DNA from: Boletus sp. NGJ
Taxonomy: Eukaryota; Basidiomycota; Agaricomycetes; Boletales; Boletaceae
Assembly: GCA_019096195.1 (NCBI GenBank)
Contig: JAGTXK010000190.1
Coordinates: forward strand, 1 to 64,000
Reading direction: 5' to 3'
DNA: 64,000 bases
Part shown: piece after piece, positions 25,918-36,012 of the stretch
Layout of the letters: every line of letters starts with the position of its first letter
Position numbering within the stretch: position 1 is the stretch's first letter
Program-made: the position numbers and the translations under genes
Notes under the pieces: model-generated
What the model was told of the DNA's origin: nothing
The model's input: only the letters and a program-made list of their open reading frames with translations
Database searches by the model: none

Positions 25918-26123
25918 TGTTAGGATTTTCTTCAATATCTCGCGTCTCAAACCGCCGCGTCATTCTGATGTCACACTTCGTATCTTCTCGCGATTAGTTT
26001 TGGTATTCATCGTTTGTATATAAACCTCGTCTCCTTGTTCTTGTATTTCCCCCAATTTCGGAATAGTTATTTATTCGTCAGAATCGTGGTTCACTCTGAG
26101 TCACCTCTGTTCGCTGCCTAACA
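25918..26123 (+). repeat. 3' LTR of chromovirus 3
   Basis: 206 bp partner of 19,039-19,244, preceded by a purine-rich tract GAAACGGGAGTGA. It retains CpG where the 5' LTR has lost it. Confidence 0.95.
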
Positions 26124-26387
26124 TCGACGGAATATTGATGTAGGATCTGTCCCAGTCTAAGCACTCAAATAGCCCGGATTCAGCTGTCCGACGGGCTTCA
26201 TCCCATGCAAATGGCGACGGGATTTCCAAGGTATGAGCATGAAAAGTAGCATAAAACACCCTAATGACATGATATACGGAGTGAAGTACACATGGTCGTG
26301 TCGGTGAAGGGAGGGAAACGGGATGCTCAGGCAGTCCTGGTGATACGGTATCAATGTCGTAGTCACTAGAGCGAGATGAGGACTTAC
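26124..26387. other. 3' flank of eS6 between last resolved exon and the retroelement
   Basis: About 260 bp that should hold the short final exon and 3' UTR of eS6. Exon 5 ends within a codon (AA|), so a terminal exon must lie further left on the minus strand. I could not place its acceptor and stop with confidence. The retroelement was inserted immediately beyond. Confidence 0.5.
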
Positions 26388-27295
26388 TTGTGCGAGGCTT
26401 TGATAGCGGCAACCTTGGCCTTCTTCTCTGCAAGGCGTTTTTGGAGGATGGCTCTGGAGAGTCACGGGTGGGTAAAGCGTACAGGAACACTCCGATTGGA
26501 ACGTACTCGTATTCTGTTTTCTGCTCTTTCTGCCGATCGAACCGGCGACGGTTAAGAGCGTGGAGATGACGGCGGCGTTGCAGCCGGATGGGGGTGACAA
26601 GTCGCTGGATTTTAGGTCTGCCGAATCCAATCAGCATCAATCACTTGATGGGTAAGTATCATAGCTCACGCTTTGGTGTAAGGCTTGGCGCCCTCCTTTT
26701 TCGAGCTCTTGACCTCCCGTCGGACAACATACTTTCTCACATCGTCCTCCTTGCTCAAGTTGAAAAACTTTCTGATCTTGGTCGCGCGCTTGGGACCAAG
26801 TCTCTTTGGAAGGACGTTGTCAGTCAGACCAGGGATCTCACTCTCGCCTTGCTTCACAATGACGAGCGAGAGGACGGCGATGTCGGGGCCGACGATGCAT
26901 CCGCGGACGGATTTGCGCTTGCGTTCACCGGTGCGGCGAATGCGGTAGCACGAGTGTCCATCGGCAAGGAGCAGACGGACACGGTGGGGAAGTAAAACAC
27001 CTTGTTTCATAGGGAACCCTTGTTTGTCGTTGCCACCCGTGATGCGGAGAATGTAACCCTTGAATTCATCGCCTATTGTGTCAGCTTCGACTTCTTGGGC
27101 GATTTTCTTGTCGAAAAAGATGCGGCTTGGTGAGTGTGAGAGGAGTACACGCGAGGAGAGGGCGATGGACGTACTAGCGTCGCTCCTCGTCGAGGTTGAT
27201 GGTCTTTTGTTGGCCGGTGGCGGGGTCTGTACGCGACGATGAGCGTATTCACGGGTGATCTCGCACGTATACTCACTGGCGATGTTGAGCTTCAT
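26388..27295 (-). CDS. rps6: 40S ribosomal protein eS6 (RPS6)
   Basis: Small-subunit ribosomal protein, cytosolic ribosome; the C-terminal helix is the classic TOR/S6-kinase target in other eukaryotes. Exons (minus): 27277-27295, 27175-27226, 26670-27125, 26507-26617, 26388-26453, all with GT..AG introns and consistent phase, giving 234 codons plus two bases; a short last exon is unresolved. The protein begins MKLNIANPATGQQK, and the body carries [53 protein letters not shown] and [17 protein letters not shown], then PKIQRLVTP and a basic tail. It is divergent from uS15 across 339 bp. A retrotransposon lies about 260 bp downstream. A partial intron-containing copy is at 36,013-36,765. Confidence 0.95.
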
Positions 27296-27634
27296 ACTAG
27301 CATGGTGATCAGCACCGATGTTAATTAGAGTGAGCTGGATGTACGCACATAACTGCAGGTTGTCGTCACCGGCGGGGTCGGTCTTGAGGATGGCGAACAG
27401 CGTTCAGTTGAGCCATCCTAAGCTGACTAACAAATTAAGGTTTTCAACTGTACAGTGTCACGTATCACACAACAAGCCACAGTGTGACGCGTGACATTCC
27501 GTGTCATCGTTGCGACGGTCCCTCTGTGCGTGCCATCTTCAAGACTTTCCTCGACGTCCGCCCCCCCGCCAAAATCTGTGCGTGTTCGTCATGCTCATCG
27601 TTTGCGACGTCGCTAAAGCTTTTATAGAGCAATC
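27296..27634. promoter_or_regulatory. Shared divergent promoter of eS6 and uS15
   Basis: 339 bp between the two start codons must hold both promoters and 5' UTRs. A GC-rich stretch (CACCGGCGGGGTCGG near 27,369) and pyrimidine-rich runs are visible, but no single box can be named with confidence. Head-to-head pairing of two ribosomal protein genes suggests coordinated expression. Confidence 0.6.
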
Positions 27635-28210
27635 ATGGGTCGTATGCACGCTCCCGGCAAGGGTATCTGTACGTCGTCTCACCTATTGCGTTCATATGAT
27701 TCCGCACTGAACGTTCGTTAGCCTCGTCTGCCCTTCCCTACCGCCGTACTCCTCCATCATGGCTCAAGACGAGCCCCGAAGAAGTCGTCGAACACATCAT
27801 CAAACTCGCCCGCAAGGGTCTCACCCCTTCCCAAATCGGTGTCACCCTCCGTGACTCGTACGGAATTCCCCAGGTGCGCTTCGTCACCGGAAACAAGATC
27901 CTCCGGGTGTTGAAGAGCCAGAGTACGTGTTGATTCCTACTTGTCCACGATCACTGACCCATACCATTGTTCGTGATGTCATTCAACAGGCCTTGCACCC
28001 TCCATCCCCGAAGACCTCTACCACCTCATCAAAAAAGCCATCTCTGTCCGCAAACATCTCGAAGTCAACCGAAAAGACAAGGACTCTAAATTCCGCCTCA
28101 TTCTCATCGAGAGTCGAATTCACCGTTTGGCGAGATATTACAAGACCAAACAGGTCATTCAACCCAACTTCAAGTATGATGCCAATACCGCGTCAACGTT
28201 GATTGCTTGA
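27635..28210 (+). CDS. rps13: 40S ribosomal protein uS15 (RPS13)
   Basis: Small-subunit ribosomal protein bound to 18S rRNA. Three exons: 27635-27668, 27722-27922, 27990-28210; the total of 456 nt encodes exactly 151 residues, the usual eukaryotic length. The start [12 protein letters not shown] with a first intron after residue 11, then [54 protein letters not shown] and the C-terminus TASTLIA are diagnostic. All introns are GT..AG and short (53 and 67 bp). Nothing unusual. Confidence 0.97.
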
Positions 28211-28514
28211 TAGGGATGTCTCATTGGGGGGAGTGGCATTTTTCGGTGGGCCGAGTGGGTGGAGTCCGCGTCAGGTTATCCATCTCGGTTGGAGGAGAGG
28301 GATTCTGCCATAGGCTTGGGTCTGATACATGCCCTCGCATCATACAGCAAATGAAAGTGTAGGCTTTAACTTCTTATGCATACATCACCTATGCATACCA
28401 TCATGATTCCTTCTATGTGCGTGCAAATGGCTTCCTATTGATCGCTTATTCGGCATAGATACTTCAGATAGACTCTGTGCCGTAGACATGGCGTGTGGGA
28501 AGAAACGATCGGGC

Positions 28515-29403
28515 TGTACTCTACCCTCGGATGAGTCTACACCTTTCTGTCTAGTTGCTGATAGTCACGCTCGAGCGGAACGAGGCATCGCAAAATCTGC
28601 GCGGGCTACGCTCCTGATAAGTTCCCAGAACACATAAAGATTCGAGAAGGATGCTTTCAAACATGGTGATTTAAAGAGTCGTTTTTTCATCATCTCTGTG
28701 CACACCGCCATACGTCTCGCAAGCCGAATGTACTATGCTGGACATCCCCGAGCCAAAAATTTCTCGGTGGCATCATCGGACTGACGATGGAATAAACGTA
28801 CATCCTGAAGATCACCACTTCGTCAGCAAATGTAACAACAGGTATGGTTGCACGATTTCGGACTGGCGAGCACCTCTTGGAAGGTGGAATCTCCTATATT
28901 CAGACTTTCACTCCAACCGCGGTACCGTAGCAGCTCACATGTGTTTGCTACTGAAGTCGTTCCATATCTCTGCTTCGTTCAATTCAGTTGAGAAACATGG
29001 CATGGTCAGTCAATGAAATAGGATTTGTGATGCGGGTAGATGCATCGCACGGAGTATGTTCGAGGATTTGTGGAACATTCCCCATGCCGTGCCGGACGTC
29101 TAGTTCCAAAGTTCGTAGCATGTACGTCAGTTGACGGTTTATTCCTGTGACCAGACCGGTCTAATGAGGCAAGGTCACCGGACCACGTTTCAAGAAGTAC
29201 GTACATCACTGCTCGACTTGCAAGCTACACCATACACCGGTTCATCGAATGTTTTGATACCTTGTTTTTTTTCGTGAAGGAACCATCTTGTGTGCAACCT
29301 CCTACAGCTGCGCAAGTGGTGTAGGGAGAAGGTACGTCGGAACGATGGAACTCCTGGCAGCTGCCAGTGTATCATAATCATCAACAAGACAAAACGAGCA
29401 TGG
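28515..29403 (+). repeat. Segmental duplication block P1 (upstream region of the membrane-protein gene)
   Basis: Non-coding sequence that recurs, diverged and with an insertion, at 36,773-38,050. Shared landmarks include GATGAGTCTACA...TTTCTGTCTAG near 28,530, GGACATCCC near 28,740, GGACTGACGATG near 28,780, CATCCTGAAGATCA near 28,802 and CTACAGCTGCGCAAGTGG near 29,303. It ends 67 bp before the start codon at 29,470, so it is the likely promoter and leader of that gene. The stretch 28,211-28,514 before it holds the uS15 3' UTR and nothing else recognised. Confidence 0.85.
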
Positions 29404-29469
29404 CGGCGGCAACGAGTTGTCACTGCCTGTCAATCTGAGAGCTTTCAAAACCTAGTTCTCACTCTTTCC

Positions 29470-30998
29470 ATGACTATAGCGCCAGGAAGGGACCTGCACT
29501 GGTCGACACTCGCGTTCCTCGCCACCGGACTGTTTTCTGTAGGTCCCGGTGGCATTCTTGCTCAAACCTCGACCGTTGTTTGTGAATCCGTGTTTGGCAG
29601 TTGGGTACGTCGCTCTACCTTGGGAAGGGTATTTCACTCCCACATTTTCTTCGCAGATGGACAACAGCTTGGGCCAAAACCCTTGTACTGTCTCAGCATA
29701 TCTCCTAAGCGTGTGCAACTACCGTACGTTCCTTTCTTATCGTGTCTTATTGTGTCATGCATGTCTGACGTTCATCAAGAATATAATATCTCTCCCCTCG
29801 CAATCGGCGCTGAGTATAGTGGTCCCAGTGCGGGCGAAGAAAATGTTTGTATATGTAACTCTGTCACATATTGCACCATGAGTGCGTGTGCTGCCTGCCA
29901 GAGCCGTGCATATCCCGGGTAACGTGAACTCCCGCGAAACGTCGTTCGCATGCCCTCATCGATCATCTTTCATCACTAGTTACGATGTGTGGAGCCACAA
30001 TTGCACCGGCGCGACATACTCCATCGGACCGTATGTTGTCACGTACCGTGCACCCCCCATGAAATTCACCATTCTAACAGCTCCGTACTGGGTATCCCTG
30101 CTGGTACAGCAGTCCCATATTGGGCAGATCAAAGCATGCAGGAGGTACGCACAACTTGCATCGGGTATCTGCTGGCGCAGTGCTGAGTTTTTTTTTTTTG
30201 CAGGATGGTAATATGTTCAACATAACGCTTGCTCAGTCTGTTGGCAGTAAGTTTCCATTTTCTTAGCTACCGCATGTAGCATTCATCGGATCGTCCAGAC
30301 AAACCTGAGTCGACAGGTTCTGCCCAACCCATCAGTTCTCTTGCAACGTCAACTCTTGCTTCAGCATCTCATACCAACTCGGCCCCAGCCTCAGGCGGAA
30401 CGGATACCACAACCCCCACAAATACTGCAACCCCTACAAATACTGCGACCCCCACAAATACTGCAACCCCTACAAATACTGCAACCCCTACAAATACTGC
30501 AACCCCTACAAATACCGCAACCCCTACAAATACCGCAACCCCTACAAATACCGCAACCCCTACAAATACCGCAACTCCCACAGGCACCCCAGCCCCAACA
30601 TCCTCGAGTACCAGTTCAAACACTGTGGTGATCGCCGGAGCTGTTGGTGGTGCCCTCGGACTTGCAGTGGTCGCTGCAATTGTCATCTTTCTGAGGAGAA
30701 AGCTCTCTCAAACACCGCCATCGGCACCTGCCGAATCGACCACTGGTTATACACACTCCATTCCTCTCTTTTCCCAAACGGCACGACCCAAGCTTTATGT
30801 AAGTGGATAGATATCTTCAGAGACTTTGGTGTCTTTACAGATTTGCAGAACCCGTCTGATCCCAGTACATTCCCCCCTTCTATGCTTTCACTCACTGCTA
30901 TGACTGAATCATCAATCAACGGAGATTATTCCGCTACTACCCGCTCCACACCTTCGATGCATTCTGGCGGGCACTACATTGGCATGCCGGACATCTAA
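29470..30998 (+). CDS. Secreted-head, single-pass membrane protein with Cys-rich domain and TPTNTA stalk
   Basis: Eight exons: 29470-29604, 29657-29723, 29780-29918, 29980-30030, 30081-30144, 30204-30246, 30317-30798, 30849-30998 (376 residues). The N-terminus (about residues 1-32) looks like a signal peptide with hydrophobic core [13 protein letters not shown]. Residues about 46-165 form a Cys-rich head ([41 protein letters not shown]) of a type common in Agaricomycetes. A Ser/Thr/Pro stalk follows with nine TPTNTA units, then one membrane segment near 268-291 ([20 protein letters not shown]), a stop-transfer RRK and a cytosolic tail ending in GMPDI. The exon 8 acceptor was chosen at TTTGCAG because it gives [10 protein letters not shown], typical of the family. 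Likely cell-surface/wall sensor or adhesin; ligand unknown. Confidence 0.8.
30416..30590 (+). repeat. 18-bp coding minisatellite (TPTNTA units)
   Basis: Nine near-identical 18-bp units plus degenerate ends inside exon 7. Variation between units is mostly C/T or A/G at third positions, so the protein repeat is unchanged. Copy number is expected to vary between strains. Confidence 0.9.
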
Positions 30999-32249
30999 GG
31001 GTAGAGATTCTCGTGTCGAACTTTCGATCGCTTGACCTTTTCATATGTATCTCCATCTCGATTGCACCTGTTCGGTACCGATTATCGTGGTTTGTGGTTG
31101 CTATTTCACACAAGTGAACAGTAAACACTAAGTAAAGCCTTTGGTTGTGGCTGATGTAATGTACGCAGAGGAAACAGTCGTTACGCGGGGTATGCAGTGA
31201 CGGATACGCTGACATACAAAGGAGCAAAAGTCTCGCTGGCACACATCCAAAAAACAGCGGCGCACAATTAGATGCTGCTGCGTGAGGTGCTTCAAGTTGT
31301 ATCTTTGACCTTGCATAGTGGCAATCCCTCACCACGGTGCTCTTCTGCGCCGATACAACTGTGTCTTCATCCATCAAGCGACGAGCTGGAACCTGAATGC
31401 CAAACATTGTGGCGGTAGCTGTCGGTTGGAACGCCCGCGATGAGCTCAGCGGATCTGTTTTAGTCACAAGAATGAGGATCCCGTCCAAGTCGCATCAGAG
31501 TAGGGACCGGAACACCCGAGAACCGTCTTCAGATGCAGACCCTGTCGGCAGTCCATTCTTTGCCGTCATTTGAATTTTCGACGCTACCAGTAGTTGGCAA
31601 TGTGCGGTGAAACGTGGAGTAACATATGGCGATACGTGCACTATATACGCACACGTACGCGTGATCATGTTCGCTCCAGGTAAGAACCTAGTCCTTGAGC
31701 AGCGTCGGTGGAGTAATGACGTACGTATCCGTCGGTTCCCCTGTGTACGCTGGACGGGTAACCACCGACGCTCAGTCGGTAAGTATTATCGTGAACCTTC
31801 TGGACTTCCCGGGATGACTGAGTGTTACATCCTCGGGTAGGAACAAGGAAGTGCGTACCATGGAAACAGGTGCGTCGAAGTGGACAGACTAGAAAGTTGG
31901 CTAGGTGAGACTGACACCGAGGAGGATGCTGTATGAACCGGCATCGAGCCTCTGAGTCCAGCAAAGTTTCGGATGCAATGTTGCTTACTACACAGCCAAT
32001 GTTATACCATTTGAGCCACTCAGAAGGAAGCTGCTAAACTGTGTAAGAAGCTTGGAGTCTCGGCTATGGAAAAGTGCTAGCTTGCGATGGCACTTGTTCT
32101 GGTCCATATCACTGCACTTTTCTGAGATGGCGTTCATTGTACTCGGCATCAATGATGACAATTGCTGGCACAGGAGTGCCGACGTTGGCACCGTCGTGGG
32201 GAATGGTGATGGGCCAAGGTGATGCATTGAGGTAACTCACATTTGGTAG
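30999..32249. other. Intergenic; small duplicated block at 31,360-31,570, rest unrecognised
   Basis: No gene recognised. 31,360-31,570 recurs at 42,340-42,550 (shared ATGCCAAACATT and CCGTCCAAGTCGCATCAGAGTAG). In the second copy this block runs straight into the 32,250-type sequence, so about 31,575-32,250 is extra here. Either it was inserted in this copy or lost from the other. No clear terminal repeats were found at its edges. Confidence 0.5.
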
Positions 32250-33366
32250 AAGTTCGGCACCTTGTGGTGGTATCAAGATTCTCAGTGGGCCTAGTAAAAA
32301 AATTTGAATCCTACTGCAGCGTGTTGCTATCCATCCGAGTACGTAGCAAGTGTTTTATGATTTCCCATGCCAAAGGCGTAACGCCGCACTTAGCTTACCA
32401 TTCAACCTGTCGCGCTTAGATGCAGAGCGATGTTTCCTTCAGCTGTGTGCAGTCAGAGTATAGGTACATAATATAGTTTTTGACGTCATTCGCCAGTTAT
32501 CTACCGGTCGTGCAAGCTCCGGAGGCCACCCAAACTCAAATTTCGTCCACGCTCGCTCCGCGACCCTTTAGCGCTGTGAATATTTTAATGGCGAGGAAAG
32601 AGGAATGCGTTCGATGACTGACACGCTGATGCGGCCGGCCCTATGCTTCTTAGTCATGTTTGCGTGTCGTAGAACTAGGACTTCCCATCGAACTTGATGC
32701 GGCCGCACCAACTGAATTGAACCGGAAGCGAGAAAACCAGACGATGCCGAACCTGAGTTGGAAACAATCGGCCTTCACGATGCTGGTACCCTCTGTCATA
32801 CAAGGACGGTCAGTTCAGGTAGTTAATCACACCTTGCGACGCGCCTGGTTCGCCATCCGTGAACCACAATACTGCACAATCGCGGATACCCAAAGTTCCA
32901 CGTTGTTCGAATGTGAACGTTTGCTAGCGCTATCACTGGTGTGTAGTCCATTCTTGTGGGTTCGATCGTGGAATAACACAGTCTCGTATCTGATATTCTA
33001 ACTACGAGATGCAGCAAAACATCCCGTAATCATTTCGATTGCAGCTTCAAGTTCGCCCCAGCAGACTGACCACCTTTGGCTGGACTGCCTCATGCTCAAC
33101 CCTGAGGGTGCACAATGTGACGCTTCATTGCCTCACATGTTCCGGGGTGCTTGCGATCAAACAGCGGTCTTCCTTCTCATAAGGTTTGTGCCCTCAAATC
33201 CATGTCTCAGAACCATATGGGCTAACCCATATTGGCAGGATTTGGATTCGATGTCCTCTTTGATCAATAGGTAGGCAGCTACCTCGGTTCCACATCGATA
33301 TGTCTCCGTGCTTGCATCAAATGTTACCGAAATGGATCGGTCGGATATTCCGGCCACAGGATTGCA

Positions 33367-33372
33367 TATAAA
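33367..33372 (+). promoter_or_regulatory. TATA box of TENA-trefoil gene A
   Basis: TATAAA 62 bp before the end of the start codon region (ATG at 33,434), in a context conserved in all three units (GCATATAAAG). The spacing to the ATG is similar in copies B and C. Confidence 0.6.
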
Positions 33373-33433
33373 GTGCACCCACCCTCGTCTTGATCGATAT
33401 CAACGCCCTGCTAGTTTCAACGTTCCAAACATC

Positions 33434-35134
33434 ATGTCCTTTGCAAACTTTGATACAGTGCCCCCACGCACTAGTCTACCCAGCCGCGTTGCGCTGGCAC
33501 TTGCCCACGCAACCGTTGCTTCCTAGTATGTGTCGTTCTATTCATATGTCAGCTAGGTCCCGCTAACGTCCACAGCACCTACCCGCAAATCGTCCCATTC
33601 GGCTCCACCGGACAAGAGAGTACCCAGACGGTGGTGGATTATGTCGACAACCTTCGCAGGGAGAGTAAAAACTGGACTACATTGACGGGTGACTCGTTCC
33701 CCAAGACGCTGGCCAAGGGTACAGCTGCTCTGAACGGCTTTCGGCACTATATGGTCGTAAGTGGTATAACACGGGTCTCTCATCGTCTCATCTTCACTCG
33801 ACCCTCAGCAAGATGCCTTGTATCTCGAGAATTACTATTGGGTGAGATTGGAGGCTGTTAAAAGGACGGGGTCTTTCAAGGAGCTTACGGCCTTTGCGGC
33901 GAAACTCTCACAAAGCCTCCAGTATGTTGCGGATGCGAAATCCGACCTTACATACAAGTTGGGCATCCCAGAGGACGATGTCAAGAATGAGAAGCCGTCG
34001 GATGAGCTTATCAAGTCTGTCAATTTTTATCACAATGTTGCCACCACTGGCGATTGGCTTGAGTGCGTCTCGCAAGTGATTTCACAGCCTCCGGCTTGAT
34101 TGACCGGGCTATGCTCTCTTTATGCAGCATGAATATCGCCTTTCTGCCTTGTATCATGGTGAGTAGTAGCACCATTTTCGTGAACAAGACTACAAACATC
34201 TCTAGGGATACTATGACATTGCTAGCAAGCTGTTATTAGGCCCAGGAACTGTTAGGAGTATGTTTTCCCATTTTGATGACGAACGAGCAACAAATTCACA
34301 CTGGGTCATCTAGATACAGTATACTTTCCGTTATGGGTTCAGGCGATGGCAGGTGTCAGTACGGTCAACAAATATAAAGGTATGAATTCACCATGAGTTC
34401 AACTGGGTTTTTCTGTTCTCATGATATCAGAGTTTATCAACGGTCACATCGTAACACTCTTTGCAAAGCTCACCCTGGCACAGCAGAAAGCAAAGTGGGC
34501 TGATTGGCTCAAAATGGTCGATGAAGCATGTACACACGAGACGGACTTCTTCCGCCTTGGAGGAAGTCCTCTGAAGTCTTACGAGATCGTGAGCGGCAAG
34601 GAATACAACATCCGTAGCTACCTCGAAGGCAAGCTGTACCTTGTGAATGGTGGTTCCTCGGTCACTGCAAAGACGATTGATCCCAAGGACGCCTCCGCGA
34701 AGGTTTGTAACGAGTTCGTTCTTGCACTGACATTGATGCTAATTCCGACTAACAGTGGACTTTGACTAATTCACCTGATGGATATACTATCAAGAATGGT
34801 ACCAAGTTCCTTGGTGTGTCCCCCGGAAGTCAGGAAGTCGGCGTCTTAGACAAGGGGCAGTATTGGTCAATCAACTCTGGCGGAGGTTTGGAGAAAGTGT
34901 ATCAGTAAGCTGATGTCCAGTCACTGGTATTGCTACTGATGGTTGTTTCTGACAGGTTCCTCAACCCGGATGGGCTTCAGTGGGTGGTTGATATCGAAAG
35001 CCCTCCAAAGGTACGAGCAGCGGGACAGTACACTACAATTATCCACTCACTGAAATTGTCCTTTCCAGGTTGTCGTGGCGAACAACTCCCAGATCTCTAG
35101 TCAGTTCTGGCTGATCGATCCAGTGCCAGCTTGA
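33434..35134 (+). CDS. TENA/THI-4-like domain fused to beta-trefoil-like tail (copy A, intact)
   Basis: Ten exons: 33434-33525, 33576-33756, 33809-34062, 34128-34158, 34206-34257, 34314-34379, 34431-34702, 34756-34904, 34956-35010, 35069-35134; 1,218 nt, 405 residues. Residues about 30-268 match the TENA/THI-4 heme-oxygenase-like fold: GFRHYMVQDALYL, FLPCIMGYYDIASKL, VYFPLWVQ, CTHETDFF. D93, Y96, C184, Y188 and E262 line up by pattern and spacing with B. subtilis TenA D44, Y47, C135, Y139 and E205, so thiamine-degradation/salvage chemistry (aminopyrimidine aminohydrolase/thiaminase II) is possible. Residues about 276-405 form a repeat with WTL, YWSI and FWLI, like a beta-trefoil lectin or inhibitor. 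No signal peptide, so probably cytosolic. The fusion is unusual; the trefoil call is inference. Confidence 0.75.
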
Positions 35135-35757
35135 AGGATCAGGTCGGGGCTGGATCAAGCGTGTGTTTTCAATGTACTAGTAGTTTGACATAGCTGTGTA
35201 ACGAGATCGACATGTTTTGTGCTTCGCTGCAACCAAGTTTTCAGTAACGCCTCACCGATTTGCTAGAGTGGGATCCATATTAGATTGTACAATACCGGAG
35301 AATGGGGCAAGTACTCAATCATCACATTATCGGAGTATGGTCAAGACTAGACAAGAGAAATTGGTTAAAAGGAATCATGGTCAGAAATCCCAACAAGGAA
35401 CGCTTGAATAGTAGAGGGTAAAGTAAGACTGCGTAGGAATTTCTCGCGGGAGTTGCAAAAGATAATTTTGTGGTCAGCGTCCACTGATCCCGATAAACGG
35501 ATCCTTGAGCGGCGGTGCCAAGAGGGTGCTTCGGGTGTGACGAACACGAAGTTTGCAGAGTAATTTCAGCGGCTGCAGGGGCAGAGGTCTTTGTTACTGC
35601 ACTCTCATGCATGAGTGCATGACCGCAAATGGTGGGTGTGGATCCCAACATTCTACATGCGCTGATGTAAGCAAAAACAGTCCACTCAAGTAGTAAGTAC
35701 TCAGTCGATATATCCGTTGACTTTACGATGGGCTCGCATTCCTTTGGAGCATGATGG

Positions 35758-36010
35758 TGGGCAAAAGGCTTGCCGGGCCGCTACGGCACAGTGAGTGAGG
35801 ATGGTGCGGTTCTCTCTAAACGGTAACTACATCACCACCGCTACCGCCGAAAACCCGGACGACAAGTCGTTCTGGATGACCAACAACTATTTGGGATCCC
35901 ATTCCAGGTCAAGAGTTCCATATCCTCGTTGCTTGCCTGGTAGTCACGTCTTTCTGCCTCGTGCGACGGAGCCAAGTGTTTATCGACAACACGTCCTCGG
36001 GATCCTTCCT
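35758..36010 (+). pseudogene. WD40 gene fragment 1
   Basis: A 250-bp diverged copy of the WD40 region at about 38,610-38,895 of the HET gene: matching GGGCAAAAGGCTTG, GGTGCGGTTCTC, CCGAAAACCCGGACG, GGGATCCCATTCC and ACACGTCCTCGGGA. It has no start, carries frame breaks and stops abruptly at the junction with the eS6 copy. Its 5' edge is at the same place in the WD40 gene as that of the fragment at 48,056. Confidence 0.8.
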
Positions 36011-36012
36011 CC

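Larger units (their letters stand above)
19039..26123 (+). mobile_element. Ty3/gypsy chromovirus 3 with perfect target-site duplication
   Basis: Fossil LTR element of 7,085 bp, of which about 1 kb is a nested solo LTR. The 206-bp LTRs begin TGTTAGG and end CTAACA, flanked on both sides by TCGAC (19,034-19,038 and 26,124-26,128). Order: LTR, solo LTR insertion, gag, protease, RT, RNase H, integrase, chromodomain, LTR. LTRs differ at about 12 of 206 positions, all transitions, about ten at CpG sites, so age from raw divergence is overestimated. Only a few breaks are evident; the integrase-chromodomain end reads open for about 500 codons. Confidence 0.95.
32250..35400 (+). repeat. Tandem unit 1 (upstream region plus TENA-trefoil gene A plus downstream)
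   Basis: First of three related units; the others are 42,550-44,314 and 44,940-47,830. The conserved upstream part includes GATTTCCCATGCC near 32,360, CGCGGATACCCA near 32,881, TGACCACCTTTGGCTGGACTG near 33,067 and the TATA region at 33,367. Downstream, 35,135-35,350 matches 47,622-47,830. The remainder up to 35,757 holds no gene. Confidence 0.9.

Noticed and set aside
26588-26995. Identical 135-codon open frames at 26,588-26,995 (plus) and 36,258-36,665 (minus)
   Set aside because: Both are antisense shadows of eS6 exon 3 and its copy; their similarity only reflects the duplication.
29290-29469. Upstream extension of the membrane-protein frame (MCNLLQLRKW...)
   Set aside because: This stretch is part of the duplicated non-coding block; the ATG at 29,470 starts a good signal peptide.
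30400-30600. Regular short repeats as a possible CRISPR array
   Set aside because: Units are contiguous 18-mers without spacers, inside a coding exon of a eukaryotic gene.
30369-30686. Minus-strand open frame of GVAVFV repeats
   Set aside because: It is the antisense reading of the TPTNTA minisatellite in the membrane-protein gene; the plus strand has signal peptide, introns and membrane segment.
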